DNA of 35,376 nt from Candidatus Caccenecus avistercoris (GCA_018716965.1 DVJF01000067.1:1-35376); one strand, 5' to 3'; shown: positions 16,839 to 25,352, counted from the stretch's first letter. Translations and numbers: made by a program. Notes: generated from the sequence alone by a model not told the origin.

Positions 16839-17774
16839 ATGGAAAATATATTATCAAAAATCAACTCAAGTACAAAATATGTTAGCGAAAATTCTAGGTA
16901 TGTAAAAATTAATTATGAAAGACTAAATAAAATAATAGATAAATTAGATATTTCGAAAATAAAGTACTGGTTAGATTCTAATCCTTATGGTTTATTAGAT
17001 TTAAGTTGCGAAGAAATTATTGATTTTTTATTAATTTATCATACAATAGGCGATTATTGCTTTTGGGGAGATCCTAAATGGAAAATAAAAACACAAGACG
17101 GAAAAATAATTGATGGGTCATATGCGATGTTATATTTGTTAATGACGCGATATAAAGAAGAAAAATCATTTGACATGAGTAAAGAAGAATTTAAAGAGTT
17201 TTTAAAAGGAAATGTACAAATTCCTTTACTTGAAGATAGATATCAAAATCTAGTTATAATGAATAACTTTCTAAGAGAAAGAAAAATGTCTTTTTATGAA
17301 TTAATTAAAAATTTTTATAAAGACGAAGAATTAATTGATTTTATCATTTCTAATTTTTCATATTTTAAAGATGAAAGTGAATATAAAGGAAGAACAATAT
17401 ATTTTTATAAAAGAGCCCAACTTTTAGCATCAGATATTCTTCATGTAAGAAAAATATTAGAGCATGTAAAAGTAGATTTTAGTCATTTACCAGGATGTGC
17501 CGATTATAAAATACCTCAAGTAATGAGATGTATGGGCATACTTGAATTTAGTGATGAACTAGCAAATTTGGTAGATAACAAAATAGAATTAAAAGAAGGA
17601 AGCGAAATGGAAGTAGAAATAAGAGCAAATGATTTAGTAGTATTAGATTATATGGCAGAAAAATTAAATGAAAAAATATCAAGAATGGATTTAAATGATT
17701 ATATATGGTTACTTGGTCAAGATAAATCAAAAATGACTAAACCATATCATAGAACATTAACCAAACATTATTAA
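16839..17774 (+). CDS. qng1: Queuosine 5'-phosphate N-glycosylase/hydrolase (Qng1, DUF2419)
   Basis: Family known from eukaryotes and some bacteria that releases the base queuine from queuosine 5'-monophosphate so it can be reinserted into tRNA by TGT. Conserved blocks are clear: IGDYCFWGDPKW near residue 70, IPLLEDR near residue 125, GRTIYFYKRAQLLASDI near residue 187, CADYKIPQVMR with the likely catalytic acid near residue 220, LEFSDEL, EVEIRA, and DYIWLLGQD. Length is 311 aa, slightly shorter than human QNG1 (about 340). It heads a tight three-gene operon (next start overlaps its stop), with its own promoter and AGGAGG site. I infer queuosine salvage; substrate preference (nucleotide or nucleoside) cannot be read from sequence. 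Confidence 0.85.
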   Translation: MENILSKINSSTKYVSENSRYVKINYERLNKIIDKLDISKIKYWLDSNPYGLLDLSCEEIIDFLLIYHTIGDYCFWGDPKWKIKTQDGKIIDGSYAMLYLLMTRYKEEKSFDMSKEEFKEFLKGNVQIPLLEDRYQNLVIMNNFLRERKMSFYELIKNFYKDEELIDFIISNFSYFKDESEYKGRTIYFYKRAQLLASDILHVRKILEHVKVDFSHLPGCADYKIPQVMRCMGILEFSDELANLVDNKIELKEGSEMEVEIRANDLVVLDYMAEKLNEKISRMDLNDYIWLLGQDKSKMTKPYHRTLTKHY

Positions 17775-18199
17775 TGAAAAAAGTTGTATTTGTTGGCTTA
17801 TCTAATAAAAAAGATAAAGAAGCTTTTGATGAAACTACTAATAGTGGAAAAATTATTAATGAAATAATAAATCAGTTAGATTATGAATGCTTCAAGCTAA
17901 ATCTGGTACCATATGCTCCAACAGATGAATTTGGAAAATTAAGATATCCCACAAAAGAAGAAATAAAAAAATCTTTGAAAAACTTTAAAAAAGAAATAGA
18001 AAAAATAAATCCCGACTGTATTGTGGGATTAGGAAACTTTGTAAATTACGAACTAAGAAAGATAATGGAGTATCAAAATATTTTAATTAGTGAAAAACAC
18101 CCATCTTATATTTGTGTATATAAAAAAGCACACTTAAAACAATACATAACCAATTTAATAGATAAAATTAATAGAAAGATAGGTACTAAAAATGATTAA
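17774..18199 (+). CDS. Uracil-DNA-glycosylase-superfamily-like protein
   Basis: A 141-aa protein with features of the UDG fold: an N-terminal strand and loop VVFVGLSNKKD in the place of motif 1 (usually G-NP), then a GK--NE helix, NLVPYAP, LRYPTKEEIKKSL, a central strand CIVGLGNFVNYEL, and an EKHPSYI in the place of the C-terminal HPS motif. The usual Asp or Asn of motif 1 is not obvious, so activity as a true uracil glycosylase is doubtful. It overlaps qng1 by one base (TAATG) and the next gene by eight. The pairing with a queuosine glycosylase suggests a role in modified-base handling; that is inference. Alternatively it is a DNA-repair protein sharing an operon by chance. Confidence 0.6.
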   Translation: MKKVVFVGLSNKKDKEAFDETTNSGKIINEIINQLDYECFKLNLVPYAPTDEFGKLRYPTKEEIKKSLKNFKKEIEKINPDCIVGLGNFVNYELRKIMEYQNILISEKHPSYICVYKKAHLKQYITNLIDKINRKIGTKND

Positions 18200-18629
18200 T
18201 CGAATTTTAATGGAACTATATGATGACTATGAAAAAAATAATATAGAAAGTTTAATTGAGTTTGCCCGAAAAACATTTCCCAGCGATGGAACAGAAAAAT
18301 TATTTATAGGCTGTACTTTAATTCTTTTTTCTAGATGTAGTGGCTATAAAGCAAGATATAGCGCTACCAGAGAAGCTTTACTTTCTATAGTTTTATCAGC
18401 CAAAGAAAAAGTAGGAAACGCTAGCTTACTTGCTTTCTACTTAGATAGGGTAAATACAAAAAAAGGTATTAACAAATATTTGAAAGACATTGTGAATGAT
18501 AAGCATATTAATCAATATGCCAATTTAATAATTGAATATTTAGAACAATTTAAACCTGATTTTATAGCAGAAATAAAGCAAAATAAAAACCTAGATAATT
18601 ATTTAAATAGTATAAGAAAAGAAAAATAA
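18192..18629 (+). CDS. Unknown protein in the qng1 operon
   Basis: I do not recognise this 145-aa protein. It appears mostly helical, soluble, with no signal peptide or membrane segment. It has a cysteine pair in CTLILFSRC near residues 40-49, followed by a GYKARYSATREALLS segment rich in Arg, which could bind nucleic acid or a phosphate. It overlaps the UDG-like gene by eight bases and ends the operon, so its expression is coupled to Qng1 and the UDG-like protein. No terminator is visible after it; the next gene is convergent. Confidence 0.65.
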   Translation: MINRILMELYDDYEKNNIESLIEFARKTFPSDGTEKLFIGCTLILFSRCSGYKARYSATREALLSIVLSAKEKVGNASLLAFYLDRVNTKKGINKYLKDIVNDKHINQYANLIIEYLEQFKPDFIAEIKQNKNLDNYLNSIRKEK

Positions 18630-18658
18630 GTATTATAGATGTTCTAAAAAATTTTAAC

Positions 18659-19180
18659 TTACTTTAATCCATAAATCTTATTAGTATAATCATAAAAGAG
18701 TGCTACTTTTGGTGGGTAATAAGTAAATATTATATTAATTAAGAAGAAAATAACAAAGAGTATAATTCCTAATTCTTCTAATTTCGAATAATATTCTTTT
18801 TGTAGCAATTTATAAGAAACAATTTGACTAATAATAATAGCCAAAATGAATATTCCAAAAGTTACAATCATATTATCATTAGTTTTTAAAATATATAAAT
18901 ACACTGGAGTAAAAATAAGCATAACTAAAATCATGCAAACTAGAGAAGAAATAGATTCGGCAAAGATAACATTTTTCTTTTTCTTATAATATATTTTTTC
19001 AATAATAGCCCAAAAAAGAAAAGAACCAACAATAATTTTATTATGTTCCCCAATACTTTCATTTACTGGAAAAAACAAGCTTGTAAAAAAGTTAGGAAAC
19101 CAATCATAAATAAAATGGAGTAGGGCACTAAATAAGAAAATACCCACAACACTAATTACTTTCCATTTTTTTAATGTCAT
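18659..19180 (-). CDS. DUF6512-like membrane protein, module B
   Basis: Paralogue of the 11539-12045 product: 173 aa, about five membrane segments, with the same WFPNFFTSLFFPVNESI block after helix 1, a KKKK loop before helix 3, TPVYLYIL in helix 3 and YYPPKVALF near the C-terminus. The ATG at 19180 follows AGGTGA; a longer frame starting upstream (19345) would run through the shared promoter region and was rejected. A TATAAT lies just upstream (minus strand, 19194-19199). Like its paralogue it is divergent from a GntR gene, here at 19298. Function unknown. Confidence 0.75.
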   Translation of the reverse strand: MTLKKWKVISVVGIFLFSALLHFIYDWFPNFFTSLFFPVNESIGEHNKIIVGSFLFWAIIEKIYYKKKKNVIFAESISSLVCMILVMLIFTPVYLYILKTNDNMIVTFGIFILAIIISQIVSYKLLQKEYYSKLEELGIILFVIFFLINIIFTYYPPKVALFYDYTNKIYGLK

Positions 19181-19243
19181 AATATCACCTGCTATTATAT
19201 AGTGTAAAAATGAAAAAAATATACACAAATAATCATTTTCTAC

Positions 19244-19284
19244 TTGACAAACACATATAATCTGTATATAGTGTATATATACAG
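19244..19284 (+). promoter_or_regulatory. gntR promoter and operator, module B
   Basis: TTGACA (19244-19249), a 17-base spacer, TATAGT (19267-19272). A perfect 9-bp inverted repeat CTGTATATA (19262-19270) with TATATACAG (19276-19284) covers the -10 box and start point. Its TGTAT/ATACA core matches the module A operator at 12195-12214, although here the half sites are one base further apart. Confidence 0.8.
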
Positions 19285-19297
19285 ATGAGGTGATAGT

Positions 19298-19672
19298 TTG
19301 CAAATAATTATTAGTAATTCTATTGATACTCCTATTTATGAGCAAATAAAGAATAGTATCAAAGAAAGTATTTTAAAAGGAGAACTAATAGGAGGGGAAA
19401 CACTTCCATCTATTCGTTCTTTAGCAAGAGATCTTCGCATCAGTAATATAACAACCAAAAGAGCCTATGAAGAATTAGAGCGTGATGGTTTTATTGAAGC
19501 AATTCCTGGGAAAGGCTATTTTGTTAAGAAAAAAAGTAGTGAATTCTTAAAAGAAGAAGTTTACACAAAGATTGAAGAAAAATTAAATGAAGCAATTACC
19601 TTAGCAAACACCTACAACATCGAGTATAGCAAATTAAAAGAAATGTTAGATACACTTTATAAGGAGGAATAA
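19298..19672 (+). CDS. GntR-family regulator, YtrA subfamily (module B)
   Basis: 124 aa, same size as the module A regulator, with the winged helix (PIYEQIKNSIKESILKG, LPSIRSLARDL, TTKRAYEELERDGFI, GKGYFV at about residues 10-75) and a short helical tail. It starts with TTG at 19298, which is well placed after GAGGTGATAG; no ATG fits. Probably represses its own operon by binding the inverted repeat at 19262-19284. It lies two bases before the ATPase gene. Confidence 0.9.
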   Translation: MQIIISNSIDTPIYEQIKNSIKESILKGELIGGETLPSIRSLARDLRISNITTKRAYEELERDGFIEAIPGKGYFVKKKSSEFLKEEVYTKIEEKLNEAITLANTYNIEYSKLKEMLDTLYKEE

Positions 19673-19674
19673 AA

Positions 19675-20496
19675 ATGGATAGTATAAGTGTTGAAAATTT
19701 AACCAAGAAATATGAACATTTTACGTTAGATAAGCTAAGTTTGAAAGTACCAACAGGGTCAGTAGTAGGACTAGTTGGTGCCAATGGAGCCGGTAAAACA
19801 ACTTTGATTAAACTCCTACTTGGAATAATCAAAAAAGATAGTGGCAATATCAATATTATAAATAAAGAAGATATCGGAATCGTTTTAGATGATGCTTTCT
19901 TACCAGAACTATTAAAAATAAATGATATTAATAAAATAATGAAAAATGTTTACAAGAATTGGGATGAACAAGCTTTTCAAGAATATTTAAAAAAATTTAA
20001 TTTAACCAACAATATGACTATTAAATCCTTATCTAAAGGAATGAAGAAAAAACTAGAAATAGCAACATCTTTATCTCACAAGCCAAAATTATTAATATTA
20101 GATGAACCAACTAGTGGTCTAGATCCAATCGTAAGAGGAGAAGTCTTAGATTTATTTCGAGAGTTTATGGAAAGTGATGACCATAGTATTTTAATATCTT
20201 CTCACATTACAAATGATCTTGAAAATATTGCTGATTATATCGTCTTGATTAATGAAGGTAAAATTATTTTAAATAAATCTATTATAGATATCACAGATAA
20301 TTATGGAATTGTTCATTGTAACAAAGAAATGTTTGATAAATTAAAAGAAAAAGCCATAAATTATCGAAAAAATAAATATGATTATGAAGTTTTAATTGAT
20401 AATAAAAAAGAGCTTAAGAATAAATTTAAAGACATAAATATCGATAAAGCAAGTATCGATGAAATGATGTATTTACAAGTGCGAGGTGAAAAATAA
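19675..20496 (+). CDS. ABC transporter ATP-binding protein (module B)
   Basis: 273-aa ATPase with Walker A GANGAGKTT near residue 39, the signature LSKGMKKK near residue 120, Walker B LLILDEPTSGLDP, and the switch His in ISSHIT. A C-terminal extension of about 60 residues after the core is absent from the module A ATPase (231 aa). Strong AAGGAGG ribosome binding site. It overlaps the permease start by one base (TAATG). Similar to the ATPases of bacitracin- and YtrA-type exporters; substrate unknown. Confidence 0.93.
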   Translation: MDSISVENLTKKYEHFTLDKLSLKVPTGSVVGLVGANGAGKTTLIKLLLGIIKKDSGNINIINKEDIGIVLDDAFLPELLKINDINKIMKNVYKNWDEQAFQEYLKKFNLTNNMTIKSLSKGMKKKLEIATSLSHKPKLLILDEPTSGLDPIVRGEVLDLFREFMESDDHSILISSHITNDLENIADYIVLINEGKIILNKSIIDITDNYGIVHCNKEMFDKLKEKAINYRKNKYDYEVLIDNKKELKNKFKDINIDKASIDEMMYLQVRGEK

Positions 20497-21149
20497 TGAA
20501 AGGATTAATTTTAAAAGATTTGCTTATTTTAAAAAATCAAATGCGCAGTGTCTTAATTATTATACTAGGATTTATTCTTTTATCTTTATGGATGGAAAAT
20601 TATTTTTATATAGCATTTATTATTCCATTTTATATTGTAATGCTTGTAATATCCACTTTTAGCTATGATGATTTAAATAATTCCAATACTTATATTGTAG
20701 CACTTCCCTATAGCCGCAAAACAATTGTTAAATCTCGATATATCTTAAGTGTGATAAGTATTATAACATCTTTATTAATTGGCTTAGTACTATCTCTAAT
20801 TATTCCTATATTTAATAGTGAAATGGATTTTGCAAGCACTTTTGCATCAACCGCTGCCACTATTTTAGGAGTAATTTTCGTAATTGCACTACTCATGCCA
20901 TTTTTCTACAAATTCGGTGTTCAAAAAGGCAGAATAATGTTATTTATAGCTATCATGGGAATATCTATATTAATTGGTATTATTATTTCCTTATTTGAAA
21001 ATGCTAATCTAAACATTGCTTCCTTCTTTAACAGCTTAGAAAATATGAATTTTATTATTTTAATATTAATAGCTATAGCCATCATGACAATTATCCTCTA
21101 TATTTCTTATCTGGCTTCTTGTAAAATTTTTAAAAATAAAGAATTTTAG
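20496..21149 (+). CDS. ABC-2 type permease (module B)
   Basis: 217 aa, six predicted membrane segments. The N-terminal MKGLILKDLLILKNQ and a loop SNTYIVALPYSRKTIVKSRYI are those of the short ABC-2 permeases (PF13346 type). It pairs with the 19675 ATPase, is translationally coupled to it, and is followed by a strong terminator that ends the operon. It is shorter than its module A counterpart. Confidence 0.88.
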   Translation: MKGLILKDLLILKNQMRSVLIIILGFILLSLWMENYFYIAFIIPFYIVMLVISTFSYDDLNNSNTYIVALPYSRKTIVKSRYILSVISIITSLLIGLVLSLIIPIFNSEMDFASTFASTAATILGVIFVIALLMPFFYKFGVQKGRIMLFIAIMGISILIGIIISLFENANLNIASFFNSLENMNFIILILIAIAIMTIILYISYLASCKIFKNKEF

Positions 21150-21161
21150 TCTAATATATGT

Positions 21162-21190
21162 CAAGTGCCCTCCAGTGCTTGCTTTTTTTT
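21162..21190 (+). terminator. Intrinsic terminator of module B
   Basis: CAAGTGC (21162-21168) pairs with GTGCTTG (21175-21181) with two G-U wobbles, loop CCTCCA, then C and eight T (21183-21190). Confidence 0.85.
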
Positions 21191-21203
21191 ATGAGAAATA
21201 TAG

Positions 21204-21221
21204 TATAATAATGCCGAGGTG
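21204..21221 (+). promoter_or_regulatory. -10 box and ribosome binding site of the deacetylase gene
   Basis: TATAAT at 21204-21209, then GAGGTG at 21216-21221 before the ATG at 21226. The promoter starts within 20 bases of the preceding terminator tail. Confidence 0.55.
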
Positions 21222-21225
21222 TTAT

Positions 21226-22605
21226 ATGAAAAGTAGTAAAAGAAGTAAAAAAATAAAGCTGACAAAAAAAGCTAAAATATTTGGTAGCATTATTATTATA
21301 GGAATAGTTTTATGTTCTTTAACATTTATTCATTCAAATAAAAATTTAGAAGTAGAAGTACATGAAATCGAAGAAGAAAAAAATTACACCTTAAAAATAG
21401 ATTATCCCGAAATAGAAAATAAAAATATAAATGATAAAGTTACAAAACATATCCAACAACATAAAGACGAGTTTCTAAAAATGGCAGAAAAATTAGATCA
21501 AGTAACAGAAACAAAATTAGATTTATCCATAACTTATACTCTAGAAGATTTATTTAATTATAAAGCCTTGCATTTAACAATTTACTCTTTCACAGGCGGA
21601 GCCCATTATAATAAAGAAATTAAGTCTTATTATTTCAACAAAGAAAATGGTGAAGAAGTAAATATAACTAACTTTTTAGAACAAAATGCATCTTTAGAAG
21701 ACTTATCTAACTTAGCTTATTATTACACTCTAGATTACTATAAACAAGCGAATAAAGAATATGATGAAGAATGGATAAAAGAGGGTACTAGTGCGAAGAT
21801 CGAAAATTTCTCTCATTTTGATATTACCGAAGATGGCTTAAAACTATTATTTCCTCATTATCAAGTAGGACCATATTCCGATGGTGAAATAGAAATTACG
21901 ATCCCTGAAGAAAAATTAAAAGGAATTATAAAAAAAGAATATTTAAGTATTGAAGAAGAACCAATAACCTTTCCTAATTCTCCTAAACGAGATTTAAGTG
22001 AATTCCAAAATAAAAAACTTCTAGCTTTTACTTTTGATGATGGACCAAGTAATGGACCAACCAATAAATTATTAGATAATTTAGACAAATATAATGCTAG
22101 AGTAACTTTCTTTGTTTTAGGAAGTAGGGTAAATACTTACAACAATACTTTAAAAAGAGCGTATGAGATGGGAAATCTTATTGGTAGCCATACCTATAGT
22201 CATCTAAACCTATTTAAATTAGGTGATTATGATATTATGAAAGAAATTAATAGTACCAATGATGCTATTGAAAACATTTTAGGTATTCGTCCTGATAAGC
22301 TTAGAGCCCCTTATGGTAATACTAATGAACACATAAGAAATCTAAGTAATATGTATTCTATATTATGGGATATTGACACAGAAGATTGGCGCTACAAAGA
22401 TGCCGAAAAAATTAAAGAAAATATTGTATCTCACGCTCATGATGGAGCAATTATTCTTCTTCATGATATATATGAAACCAGTGTAGAAGGAGCCTTACTT
22501 GCTATGGAGGAATTACAAAATGAATATGCTTTTGTAACCATTGATGAAATGATTGAATTAAAAGGTATCACTTTAGATAAAACTAAATCTTATTTTAACT
22601 TCTAA
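21226..22605 (+). CDS. pdaC: Membrane-anchored polysaccharide deacetylase, PdaC-like
   Basis: Removes N-acetyl groups from a cell-wall polymer (peptidoglycan, in B. subtilis PdaC) outside the membrane. Layout of the 459 aa: basic N-terminus, one membrane anchor (about residues 17-35), a DUF4163/DUF3298-type domain (about 45-235, with SFTGGAHYN), then a NodB domain. NodB motifs are complete: TFDDGP near residue 270 (base and metal Asp), SHTYSH (metal His pair), RAPYG, DIDTEDW, and LLHD. The ATG at 21226 follows GAGGTG and gives a proper signal-anchor; an earlier frame start at 21175 lies in the terminator. The domain order is the same as PdaC. Such deacetylation usually gives lysozyme resistance. 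Confidence 0.9.
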   Translation: MKSSKRSKKIKLTKKAKIFGSIIIIGIVLCSLTFIHSNKNLEVEVHEIEEEKNYTLKIDYPEIENKNINDKVTKHIQQHKDEFLKMAEKLDQVTETKLDLSITYTLEDLFNYKALHLTIYSFTGGAHYNKEIKSYYFNKENGEEVNITNFLEQNASLEDLSNLAYYYTLDYYKQANKEYDEEWIKEGTSAKIENFSHFDITEDGLKLLFPHYQVGPYSDGEIEITIPEEKLKGIIKKEYLSIEEEPITFPNSPKRDLSEFQNKKLLAFTFDDGPSNGPTNKLLDNLDKYNARVTFFVLGSRVNTYNNTLKRAYEMGNLIGSHTYSHLNLFKLGDYDIMKEINSTNDAIENILGIRPDKLRAPYGNTNEHIRNLSNMYSILWDIDTEDWRYKDAEKIKENIVSHAHDGAIILLHDIYETSVEGALLAMEELQNEYAFVTIDEMIELKGITLDKTKSYFNF

Positions 22606-22623
22606 TGAAAGAAAGGTGTAAAA

Positions 22624-23748
22624 ATGATTAAATTTATAAATGTCTCAAAAACATTTGGAAACAAAAAGATTTTAGACAATATCAATTTAGAAATCGAAAA
22701 AAATAAAATTACATGTTTAATCGGAGAAAGTGGTTGTGGAAAAACCACTCTTTTAAAGATGATTAACCGCTTAAATGATCCTACTAGTGGTATAATTACA
22801 ATTAATGGGAAAAACATATTAAAAGAAGATCCTATAAAATTAAGAAGAAATATAGGCTATGTAATTCAACAAACAGGATTATTTCCTCATATGACTATAG
22901 AAGAAAATATTGAAATTATACCTAGAATTGAAAAAGCACCCCAAAAAGTAATGGAAAAGAAAACGCTAGAATTAATGGATATGATTGACTTAAATCCAAA
23001 TGAATATTTAAAAAGATATCCAAGTGAATTATCTGGAGGTCAGCAACAAAGAATAGGGATTGCTCGAGCATTTGCAACAGACCCTAACATTATTTTAATG
23101 GATGAGCCATTTAGTGCTTTAGATCCAGTAACCAGATTATCTTTACAAGATGAGTTAATAAAAATTCAAAACAAGCATAAAAAAACAATTGTCTTTGTAA
23201 CACATGATATGGATGAAGCTATAAAATTAGCAGATAAAATTGCCATCTTAGAAAGTGGTCATATTATCCAATACGATACACCCGAAATGATTTTAAAAGC
23301 CCCAGCTAATAATTATGTAAAAGAATTTGTAGGTACTAAAAGAATATGGTCATCACCTGAACTAATTAAAGTAGAAGACATTATGATTGCTCATCCTGTA
23401 ACATGTACTCCAGAATATTCTATCTTTTATTGCTTAAATAAAATGCGAATGATGAAAGTAGATACATTAATGGTAGTAAATGAAGAGAATGTTTTATTAG
23501 GTATACTTTATGCGTCAAACTTAACAGGAATAACTGATTATGATAAAAAAGCAAAAGACTTTATTGAAAAAGATTTTCTTGCTACCCATCCTCAAGATTC
23601 TATTATTGATTTAGTTGGTTTAATTAATGAGCAAAAAATTACTACTATGCCAGTAATAGACAAAAAGGGAAAATTAAAAGGACTAATTACAAGAAGCACA
23701 CTTCTAACTTATATGAGCAAACAATTCTTGAAAGATGGTGAAAAGTAA
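22624..23748 (+). CDS. opuCA: Osmolyte ABC transporter ATPase, OpuCA-like
   Basis: ATPase of a glycine betaine/carnitine/choline-type importer. 374 aa: Walker A GESGCGKTT near residue 38, Q-loop IGYVIQQTGLFPHMT, signature LSGGQQQR, Walker B IILMDEPFSALDP, and switch His VTHDMDEA. Two C-terminal CBS domains follow (about residues 255-370: VEDIMIAHPV and LATHPQDSIID), which in the OpuA/OpuC family sense ionic strength or cyclic di-AMP. Ribosome binding site GAAAGGTG. Its stop overlaps the permease start as TAATG. The two genes form the complete transporter. Confidence 0.9.
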   Translation: MIKFINVSKTFGNKKILDNINLEIEKNKITCLIGESGCGKTTLLKMINRLNDPTSGIITINGKNILKEDPIKLRRNIGYVIQQTGLFPHMTIEENIEIIPRIEKAPQKVMEKKTLELMDMIDLNPNEYLKRYPSELSGGQQQRIGIARAFATDPNIILMDEPFSALDPVTRLSLQDELIKIQNKHKKTIVFVTHDMDEAIKLADKIAILESGHIIQYDTPEMILKAPANNYVKEFVGTKRIWSSPELIKVEDIMIAHPVTCTPEYSIFYCLNKMRMMKVDTLMVVNEENVLLGILYASNLTGITDYDKKAKDFIEKDFLATHPQDSIIDLVGLINEQKITTMPVIDKKGKLKGLITRSTLLTYMSKQFLKDGEK

Positions 23749-25322
23749 TGGCATTTTTAGATTATCTATTTTCGAATTTTTCTGAAATATTAGACCTTTT
23801 AATTGAACATATCAAATTAACATCTTTATCGGTTCTAATTGCTATTATAATTGGAGTGCCAATAGGAATATTAATTTGTTATATGAAAAAAATAGGAAGA
23901 CCTGTTCTTGCTTTTGCTAACATTATGCAAGCAATTCCATCAATGGCATTATTAGGATTTACCATTCCTTTTTTAGGAATTGGCACAATACCTGCTATAT
24001 TAATGGTAGTATTGTATTCTTTATTACCAATTATAAAAAATACGTATACAGGAATTGCTAATATTAATCCTCAAATGATTGAGGCAGCAACTGGGATCGG
24101 CTTAACAAAATGGCAAATACTAACGAAAGTTCAAATTCCTTTAGCTCTACCAGTAATTATGAGTGGTATTCGTATCTCAGCAGTTAGTGCAGTAGGTTTA
24201 ATGACTCTAGCCGCATTCTGTGGAGCAGGTGGTTTAGGCTATTTAGTTTATGCTGGGATTCGTTCTATTAATAATTATCAGATTTTATCAGGAGCTATAC
24301 CAGCATGTTTGTTAGCATTATTCATTGATTACGTCTTAGGAATTATTGAAAACTTAGTTACTCCTAAATATAATAAAGATAAAACAAAAAAAGGTTTTTT
24401 CAAAAGAGAAAAGACCCAGAAAGCAATTTTAATAATAGTAGGAATTTTACTTATTGTACTATTAATATTCCCAATGTTTTTCCAAGAGAAAAATGATAGA
24501 GAAATAACAATTGGTAGTATGGATTTTACTGAACAAGAAATACTATCTTATATGATAAAAGATTTAATTGAAGACCGAACAGATATAAAAGTAAATCAAA
24601 AATTATCTCTTGGTTCATCAAGTATTGTATTATCCGCAATAAAAGAAAATGATATTGATTTATACATTGATTATACGGGAACTATTTATGGTAGTGTTCT
24701 AAAAAAAGATCCAAACTCCAATATTAACGAAGTTTATCAAATATCTAAAAAAGAACTGAAAGAAACATACGATTTAAATATCCTAAATGACTTAAATTTT
24801 AGTAATACCTATACATTAGCCGTAACTAAAGAAACAGCTCAAAAATACAATTTGCGAACAATTAGTGATTTGAGTATTGTATCAAAGGAGTTAATATTTT
24901 CACCGACTTTAGTATTTATGGAAAGGACGGACTGTTGGTTAGGACTACAAAAAGCATATCCTATAGCTTTTAAAGACGTTATTGCTTTAGATGGAGCCCC
25001 AAGATATTTAGCTTTAATGAATAAAGAAAGTGATGTCATCGATGCTTATTCAACTGATGGTTTATTAAAAAAATATGATTTAGTAGTTTTAGAAGATGAT
25101 AAAAATTTCTTTTTACCTTACCAAGCTATCCCAATTGTTAATAATCGTATATTAGAGGAATTTCCAGAAATTATTCCTTTATTAGAAGAATTAAGTAATT
25201 ATTTAAATGATAATATAATGAGAGAACTAAATTACTTAGTAGATGAAGAAAGAATAGAGCCAAAAGAAGTAGCTCAAAATTTTTTAATCCAAAACAATTT
25301 AATTACGAAAGAAACAATATAA
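23748..25322 (+). CDS. Osmolyte ABC transporter permease fused to its binding protein
   Basis: 524 aa in two parts. Residues 1 to about 210 are an OpuCB-type permease with about five or six membrane segments and the EAATGIGLTKWQILTKVQIPLALP coupling loop (EAA motif). A further membrane segment (about 225-245) then anchors an extracytoplasmic OpuCC-type binding domain (from REITIGSMDFTEQEIL to the end, with DLYIDYTGT and GLLKKYDLVVLEDDK). Fusion of permease and receptor is known in this family, e.g. BusAB of lactococci. The fused subunit likely dimerises with two copies of the 22624 ATPase. Which osmolyte it takes (betaine, choline, carnitine) cannot be told here. Confidence 0.9.
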   Translation: MAFLDYLFSNFSEILDLLIEHIKLTSLSVLIAIIIGVPIGILICYMKKIGRPVLAFANIMQAIPSMALLGFTIPFLGIGTIPAILMVVLYSLLPIIKNTYTGIANINPQMIEAATGIGLTKWQILTKVQIPLALPVIMSGIRISAVSAVGLMTLAAFCGAGGLGYLVYAGIRSINNYQILSGAIPACLLALFIDYVLGIIENLVTPKYNKDKTKKGFFKREKTQKAILIIVGILLIVLLIFPMFFQEKNDREITIGSMDFTEQEILSYMIKDLIEDRTDIKVNQKLSLGSSSIVLSAIKENDIDLYIDYTGTIYGSVLKKDPNSNINEVYQISKKELKETYDLNILNDLNFSNTYTLAVTKETAQKYNLRTISDLSIVSKELIFSPTLVFMERTDCWLGLQKAYPIAFKDVIALDGAPRYLALMNKESDVIDAYSTDGLLKKYDLVVLEDDKNFFLPYQAIPIVNNRILEEFPEIIPLLEELSNYLNDNIMRELNYLVDEERIEPKEVAQNFLIQNNLITKETI

Positions 25323-25323
25323 A

Positions 25324-25352
25324 AACACATCCTTATCGGGTGTGTTATTTTT
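25324..25352. terminator. Bidirectional intrinsic terminator
   Basis: AACACATCC (25324-25332) pairs with GGGTGTGTT (25338-25346) with one wobble, loop TTATC, T5 to 25352. A-run on the left side serves rpmB on the minus strand, whose stop codon lies in the stem. Confidence 0.88.
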
